Shown here piece by piece: positions 6,180-9,918 of a DNA stretch of 9,918 bases. The notes below the pieces were generated by a model that made no database searches, was not told the DNA's origin, and saw only the letters and a program-made list of their open reading frames with translations. This DNA is from Paracoccaceae bacterium. Its GTDB lineage: Bacteria > Pseudomonadota > Alphaproteobacteria > Rhodobacterales > Rhodobacteraceae. The stretch is taken from contig DAOUQK010000118.1 of assembly GCA_030625695.1 (NCBI GenBank), positions 1 through 9,918 on the forward strand, given 5' to 3'. The number at the start of each line of letters is the position of its first letter. The stretch's first letter is position 1. Both the position numbers and the translations under genes were made by a program.

Positions 6180-6200
6180 GCGCCGTCAGGCGCTCCTTTT
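6180..6200 (+). terminator. probable intrinsic terminator in the convergent region
   Basis: GCGCC (6180-6184) and GGCGC (6189-6193) form a strong stem with a GTCA tetraloop, followed by TCCTTTT (6194-6200). This fits an intrinsic terminator for the + strand operon. Read from the other strand the same stem is followed by ACTTTAT, so it may also end the ydcH-like transcript, whose stop codon is 22 bases away. A second small hairpin, CGCCC-GAA-GGGCG, lies at 6152-6164. Confidence 0.5.
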
Positions 6201-6222
6201 GGTTGCGGGGAATGTCCCTAGC

Positions 6223-6465
6223 TCAGTCTTTCGCCAGTATCATCGACCAGATTTCATCCTTCAGCGCCAGCCGCTGTTTGCGCATCTCGCCCATGTGCAG
6301 ATCATCTGTTGGTTCCACATCGGTTTCGGCACGGTGCACGGCGCGGTTAACCTCGTGATATTCATCAAACAGCTTGGCAAAATGGGCGTCAGACTGTTTC
6401 ATCTCGCTCATTTGCTCAACCCGGTCGGGGAATTCTTCGGCGAGTTCGTGCGGGGTGTGTGACAT
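6223..6465 (-). CDS. YdcH/DUF465 family small protein
   Basis: An 80-residue, highly charged and almost entirely helical cytoplasmic protein of the YdcH (DUF465) family. The region FAKLFDEYHEVNRAVHRAE, then MRKQRLALKDEIWSMI, is the family's helical hairpin with heptad-like spacing; members are short coiled-coil proteins with no established function. The ATG at 6465 is chosen over an in-frame ATG at 6480 because AAAGGAAA lies a few bases before it and the family starts with MSHTPHELAEEF-like residues. It lies 73 bases downstream of the nuclease gene on the same strand and converges on the coxG-like gene. It could be read from its own promoter, but I see no clear hexamers. Confidence 0.85.
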   Translation of the reverse strand: MSHTPHELAEEFPDRVEQMSEMKQSDAHFAKLFDEYHEVNRAVHRAETDVEPTDDLHMGEMRKQRLALKDEIWSMILAKD

Positions 6466-6538
6466 GTAGTTTCCTTTCATAGCCCTGTTTTCTGACTAAG
6501 AGGATAGAGCCACCTCAAACCACCCGCTTTGATCCTGA

Positions 6539-7039
6539 TCAGTTTTCCCGCTTTGCGCGTCGGAATTCCGCAGGCGGCACCACTTTAGCCACCCACAGCC
6601 CGCGCCCCGCAACCGCTGCCGTCTTTTCAACCGCAATATAATCGCGCGAAAAGCTGGCGTAGAAAAAGACGATGCCACCCCGCACCAGCATTTGGGCCAA
6701 ATCCTGCCCCTCCAGATAACAACGCGCCACCATACGCCCATACCTGTCGTAGGTCTGTTTCACGCAGTGCAAATTCTGCCCAGCAAGGATGCGCCGCACC
6801 TGATCGCGCGACCAGCGCCCGCAGGCCCAGTCACTGCCGTCCGGCATTTGGCAGCTCTGGCCCATTTCCGGCGCATCCACACCGAACAGCCGGATTTTTA
6901 TGCCCGCCACGGTAAAAGTATCACCATCATACACATGGGCGCTGCCCCAAACATCGGCGTCAGGGGCAGGCACATCAACGCTGCGCATCACGGTATAAAT
7001 ACCGCCTGCCAAAATCAGGGTCAAAATAAGCCGGTTCAT
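6539..7039 (-). CDS. thermonuclease-like (SNase/TNase) protein, secreted or membrane-anchored
   Basis: A 166-residue staphylococcal-nuclease-fold protein with an N-terminal hydrophobic segment (residues 3-17) that could be a signal peptide or anchor. HVYDGDTF (35-42) carries the calcium-ligand aspartates, D38 and D40. IRLFGVDAPE (49-58) carries R50, D55 and E58, matching Arg35, Asp40 and Glu43 of the staphylococcal enzyme. DRYGR (98-102) carries R102, matching Arg87. All expected catalytic residues are present, so nucleic-acid cleavage outside the cytoplasm is plausible. Four cysteines (63, 73, 92, 107) could form disulfides, which would fit an extracytoplasmic site. The start codon lies only 3 bases after the betA stop and has no good Shine-Dalgarno sequence, so translation probably depends on betA. 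A nuclease has no obvious role in choline oxidation. Confidence 0.88.
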   Translation of the reverse strand: MNRLILTLILAGGIYTVMRSVDVPAPDADVWGSAHVYDGDTFTVAGIKIRLFGVDAPEMGQSCQMPDGSDWACGRWSRDQVRRILAGQNLHCVKQTYDRYGRMVARCYLEGQDLAQMLVRGGIVFFYASFSRDYIAVEKTAAVAGRGLWVAKVVPPAEFRRAKREN

Positions 7040-7042
7040 CTG

Positions 7043-8701
7043 CTATCGTTGTGCAGTTTTCCAGTCGGGATGCAACCAGACATCATCGTTAACGGCGGGC
7101 AACATGCCGCGCCCCAGAATGTGGTCCGCCGCCTTTTCTCCGGTCATGATCGAGGGCGCATTCAGGTTACCGTTGGTGATACGCGGAAAGATCGAACTGT
7201 CGGCAAGCCGCAGCCGATCCACCCCGATCACCCGGCATTCCGGATCAACCACCGCGCCCGCATCATCCGCTGCGCCCATCCGTGCCGTGCCGCAAGGATG
7301 GAAGGCGCTTTCGGCATGGTCGCGGATGAAATCATCCAGTTCGTCATCACTTTGCACATCCGCACCGGGCTGAATTTCGTGTTTTACGAAAGGCGCGAAT
7401 GCTTCCTGCGCGAATATCTCGCGGGTCAGGCGGATGCAGGTGCGAAAATCTTGCCAGTCCTGTTCCCTCGACATATAGTTGAACAGGATTTTCGGCGCTT
7501 CTTTGGGGTCAGCGCTGGCCAGCGTCACAGCGCCGCGACTGGTGGATCGCATCGGGCCGACATGGGCCTGAAACCCGTGACCCTCGGCGGCGACCTTGCC
7601 GTCATAACGCACGGCAATGGGCAGGAAATGATACTGGATATCGGGGTAATCCACGCCTGCGCGGCTGCGGATAAAGGCGGCAGATTCAAACTGGTTGCTG
7701 GTGCCAAGCCCGGTTTTGCTAAACAGCCATTGCGCCCCGATCATTGCTTTGCTGACCAGATTCCAGTGCCGGTAAAGCGTAATCTTCTGACTGGCGGCCA
7801 TCTGGATATACAGTTCCAGATGATCTTGCAGGTTTTGCCCCACGCCTGCGCGATCTGCCACCACATCAATGCCGTGCCCTGCCAGATGCGCGGCGGGGCC
7901 AATGCCCGACAGCATCAACAGCTTGGGCGAATTGATCGAAGAGGCCGCAATGATCACCTCGCGCCGCGCGCGGATCACTTCAACCTGCCCGCCGCGATCC
8001 ACTTCAACGCCAGTAGCGCGCCCATCTTCAATCACCACACGCCGCGCCAGCGCGCGCACCAGCGTGCAATTGTCCCGCTTTAAGGCGGGCCGCAGATAGG
8101 CATTGGCCGCCGACCAGCGCCGCCCGCGCCAGACGGTTTGCTCCATCGGGCCAAAGCCCTCTTGTTGCGCGCCGTTATAATCGCCGGTGACCGGATAACC
8201 CGCCTGCGTACCGGCCTGAACAAAGGCCTTGAACAACGGATTGCGGCGTGGCCCGCGTGTGACATGCAGCGGGCCGTCATGGCCACGCCATGCGGCATCG
8301 CCGCCGTGACCGCCGGAGTGCCAATGTTCCATCCGTTTGAAATAGGGCAGCACATCGGCGTATCCCCACCCCTGCGCGCCCGCATCCCGCCAGTGATCAA
8401 AGTCGCGCGCATGGCCGCGCACATAGACCATGCCGTTGATGCTGCTTGAGCCACCAATCACCTTGCCACGCGGCACCACCAGACGCCGCCCGCCCAGATG
8501 TGGTTCGGGTTCGGATTTGAACCCCCAGTCATACATGCCCATATTCATCGGATAGGACAGGGCAGCGGGCATCTGGATAAACGGGCCAGCATCACTACCG
8601 CCATGTTCAATCACCAAAACCGAAGCCCCCGCGCCGCTAAGCCGATACGCCATCGCGCAGCCCGCACTGCCCGCCCCGATAATCACAAAATCCGCTTCCA
8701 T
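7043..8701 (-). CDS. betA: choline dehydrogenase (GMC oxidoreductase)
   Basis: BetA oxidises choline to betaine aldehyde with FAD, passing electrons to the respiratory chain, and is usually membrane-associated. The 552-residue product has the family's normal length. The FAD dinucleotide-binding motif GAGSAG is at residues 9-14, and GMC signature 1 lies near GKVIGGSSSINGMVYVRG (79-96). The active-site histidine is H468 in FHPCGTARMG, with the partner asparagine near 514 in NGNLNAPS. Sequence likeness favours choline dehydrogenase over other GMC alcohol dehydrogenases, and a betB-like gene upstream in the same operon strongly supports this. The ATG at 8701 is preferred to TTG at 8704 because it overlaps the upstream GST stop (TGATG) and follows AAGGGGG. 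It is transcribed after betB and the GST gene. Regulation is probably from the promoter beyond the right edge, commonly controlled by BetI, which is not in view. Confidence 0.92.
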   Translation of the reverse strand: MEADFVIIGAGSAGCAMAYRLSGAGASVLVIEHGGSDAGPFIQMPAALSYPMNMGMYDWGFKSEPEPHLGGRRLVVPRGKVIGGSSSINGMVYVRGHARDFDHWRDAGAQGWGYADVLPYFKRMEHWHSGGHGGDAAWRGHDGPLHVTRGPRRNPLFKAFVQAGTQAGYPVTGDYNGAQQEGFGPMEQTVWRGRRWSAANAYLRPALKRDNCTLVRALARRVVIEDGRATGVEVDRGGQVEVIRARREVIIAASSINSPKLLMLSGIGPAAHLAGHGIDVVADRAGVGQNLQDHLELYIQMAASQKITLYRHWNLVSKAMIGAQWLFSKTGLGTSNQFESAAFIRSRAGVDYPDIQYHFLPIAVRYDGKVAAEGHGFQAHVGPMRSTSRGAVTLASADPKEAPKILFNYMSREQDWQDFRTCIRLTREIFAQEAFAPFVKHEIQPGADVQSDDELDDFIRDHAESAFHPCGTARMGAADDAGAVVDPECRVIGVDRLRLADSSIFPRITNGNLNAPSIMTGEKAADHILGRGMLPAVNDDVWLHPDWKTAQR

Positions 8702-9351
8702 CAATCAGCCCCCTTGGCGCGTAGTATTTCATAAGAAACCATGACGTGTTCCCGGAATGCCGGGCGCTGTGTCAGGCGCGCGTAATAGGCGTCGATCACC
8801 GAGCGCGGTTGGCGCGGGATGTCGATGTCGTAATAGCGAAACAGCACATGGCCGATGACAATATCCGCCAAGGTGAAATCCGCGCCTGCAACGTAAGGAT
8901 TGCGGCCAAGCTGCGCTTCCAACTGGCCCAAAAGCCCATCAAACCATGCCAAAGCTGCCGTCAGGGTGGACATATCCCTGTCCTTGGCCGCTGTGCGCAC
9001 ACGGGCCCAGAAAATCGGCACGGTGAAATCGCGGGCAAAATTGACCTTGCCCCACTCGGCCCACATATCGACATGCGCCCGCGTGGCGGGGTCAGAGGGC
9101 CAAAACGCGCCGCCATCGCCATATTTTGATGCCAGATACCGCAGGATCGCACAGCTTTCCCAGATCAGCAGATCGCCGTCTTTGAGTGTTGGCACCAATC
9201 CGTGGGGGTTTATCCCCAGATATTCGGGGGTATCGTTGCCCCCAAAGTTCAGGCCATAATCCAGCCGCCGGTATTCCAGCCCCAGTTCGCCAATCCCCCA
9301 CATCACCGCCTGCACGTTCGAGGATGTTGCGCGCCCGAATACTGTAATCAT
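8701..9351 (-). CDS. glutathione S-transferase family protein
   Basis: A 216-residue cytosolic GST-fold protein. The N-terminal thioredoxin-like domain (1-78) begins MITVFGRATSSNVQ, with S10/S11 as the likely glutathione-activating residues. It has the cis-proline P54 in HGLVPTL and the glutathione gamma-glutamyl contact E65-S66 in WESCAILRYL. The all-helical C-terminal domain carries GADFTLADIVIG (156-167), whose D163 is the conserved N-capping residue. The substrate cannot be assigned. The ATG at 9351 has GGAGG (9356-9360) 4 bases upstream. The stop overlaps the betA start by one base, so it is coupled to choline dehydrogenase, and betB ends 84 bases before it. A role in removing reactive aldehyde or oxidative by-products of choline oxidation is conceivable but not demonstrated. 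Confidence 0.88.
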   Translation of the reverse strand: MITVFGRATSSNVQAVMWGIGELGLEYRRLDYGLNFGGNDTPEYLGINPHGLVPTLKDGDLLIWESCAILRYLASKYGDGGAFWPSDPATRAHVDMWAEWGKVNFARDFTVPIFWARVRTAAKDRDMSTLTAALAWFDGLLGQLEAQLGRNPYVAGADFTLADIVIGHVLFRYYDIDIPRQPRSVIDAYYARLTQRPAFREHVMVSYEILRAKGAD

Positions 9352-9380
9352 CTTGCCTCCAACAGCTTATCGGGCCTTAC

Positions 9381-9421
9381 AGCCCTCTTGGCCGCCCCAG
9401 CGAAGAAAGTCCGCAAGGGCT
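9381..9421 (-). other. imperfect stem-loop in the betB-GST intergenic gap
   Basis: AGCCC (9381-9385) pairs with GGGCT (9417-9421), and TTG (9388-9390) with CAA (9414-9416) past a two-base bulge, in the 84-base gap between the two genes. No T-run is present. It may lower read-through, protect a processed mRNA end, or be fortuitous. No small open frame with a ribosome site is seen in the gap. Confidence 0.3.
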
Positions 9422-9435
9422 TGATGAGCGCCCCC

Positions 9436-9918
9436 CTAAAACGGCGCATCGACCGGACCCATTGCCACGTAAACCGATTTTAGCTGGCTGTAGTGTTCAA
9501 TCGCGGCCTTGGAATTTTCACGGCCCACCCCCGACATTTTCACCCCGCCAAACGGGGCCTCAACCGGGGCCAGATTGTAGGTGTTGATCCAGCAAGACCC
9601 GGCCTGCAGCGCCGCAACCACCCGATGCCCACGGGTCAGATCACTGGTGAATACGCCGCCCGACAACCCATATGCGGTATCGTTGGCGCGTGTGATCACT
9701 TCATCTTCATCGTCAAAATCCAGCACCGACATGACGGGGCCGAAAATTTCCTCGCGGGCAATCACCATATCGTCGGAAACATCCGCAAATACAGTTGGTT
9801 GCAGGTAGAACCCTTCGCGGTTCAGACGCGCGCCGCCGGTGACCAGCCGCGCGCCTTCCTCAACCCCTTTGTCGATATAGCGCGTAACAATGCCCAATTG
9901 CCCTTCCGATACCATCGG
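9436..9918 (-). CDS. betB: betaine aldehyde dehydrogenase, C-terminal third (5' end outside window)
   Basis: About 160 C-terminal residues of an NAD(P)-dependent aldehyde dehydrogenase; the frame remains open through the right edge. Visible ALDH-superfamily marks are EEIFGPVMSV (catalytic-domain Glu-Phe near the cofactor), GLSGGVFTSDL, AGSCWINTYNLAPVEAPFGGVKMSG and GRENSKAAIEHYSQLKSVYV. The WINTYN...PFGGVKxSGxGREN block and the ending closely match BetB, which oxidises betaine aldehyde to the osmoprotectant glycine betaine in the cytoplasm. The active-site cysteine and Rossmann fold lie outside the window. Position upstream of betA on the same strand agrees with a bet operon. Assignment to BetB over a general ALDH rests on this likeness plus context. 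Confidence 0.9.
   Translation of the reverse strand, partial: PMVSEGQLGIVTRYIDKGVEEGARLVTGGARLNREGFYLQPTVFADVSDDMVIAREEIFGPVMSVLDFDDEDEVITRANDTAYGLSGGVFTSDLTRGHRVVAALQAGSCWINTYNLAPVEAPFGGVKMSGVGRENSKAAIEHYSQLKSVYVAMGPVDAPF

Noticed and set aside
6200..6210. TGGTTGCGGGG resembles the reverse complement of an initiator tRNA 3' end (CCCCGCAACCA), a possible attachment-site remnant
   Set aside because: Only 11 bases match, the similarity does not continue, and no integrase, tRNA or island border is present; chance is sufficient.
6692..8083. Long open frame on the + strand antisense to betA and the nuclease gene (463 codons)
   Set aside because: It lies across two well-recognised - strand genes, shows no family motifs and has the low-complexity composition expected when GC-rich coding DNA is read from the opposite strand.

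Overview
This window looks like a chromosomal segment of an alphaproteobacterium, most likely a marine Rhodobacteraceae (Roseobacter-group) species. I infer this from the moderately high G+C content and from gene families typical of that group: a BetA with an HPCGTARMG motif, a YdcH protein of roseobacter type, a ScfR/RamB-type regulator and GC-rich palindromic intergenic elements. No database search was run, so names rest on recognised motifs and family likeness.

The left part (2-1854, + strand) holds two adjacent RTX proteins. The first is only a C-terminal end. The second (514-1854) is a complete serralysin-like zinc protease with a glycine-rich calcium-binding tail. Their last ~77 residues are about two thirds identical, so the pair arose by duplication or shares an exchanged export module. 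A Bcr/CflA-type drug exporter (1909-3126) follows and ends at a perfect hairpin.

The middle part (3262-5988, + strand) is a tight three-gene unit: a ScfR/RamB-family regulator, a membrane-anchored alpha/beta hydrolase overlapping it by one base (TGATG), and a CoxG-like SRPBCC protein 25 bases further on. No CO dehydrogenase genes are present. A GTTTGCAAA site upstream of the regulator resembles the published RamB core and suggests autoregulation. Between this operon and the opposing genes lies a 234-base convergent region (5989-6222) packed with inverted repeats and a probable terminator.

The right part (6223-9918) is read on the - strand. Transcription runs from the C-terminal end of betaine aldehyde dehydrogenase (betB) through a glutathione S-transferase-like gene, choline dehydrogenase (betA), a thermonuclease-like secreted or anchored protein, and finally a small YdcH/DUF465 protein. 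BetA and BetB together oxidise choline to glycine betaine. A GST lies between them and a nuclease follows 3 bases after betA. No tRNA, rRNA, CRISPR array, insertion sequence or phage gene was found. Most of the window is ordinary metabolic DNA; the most unusual points are the orphan CoxG operon, the GST inside the bet operon, the RTX duplication and the intergenic repeat mosaic.
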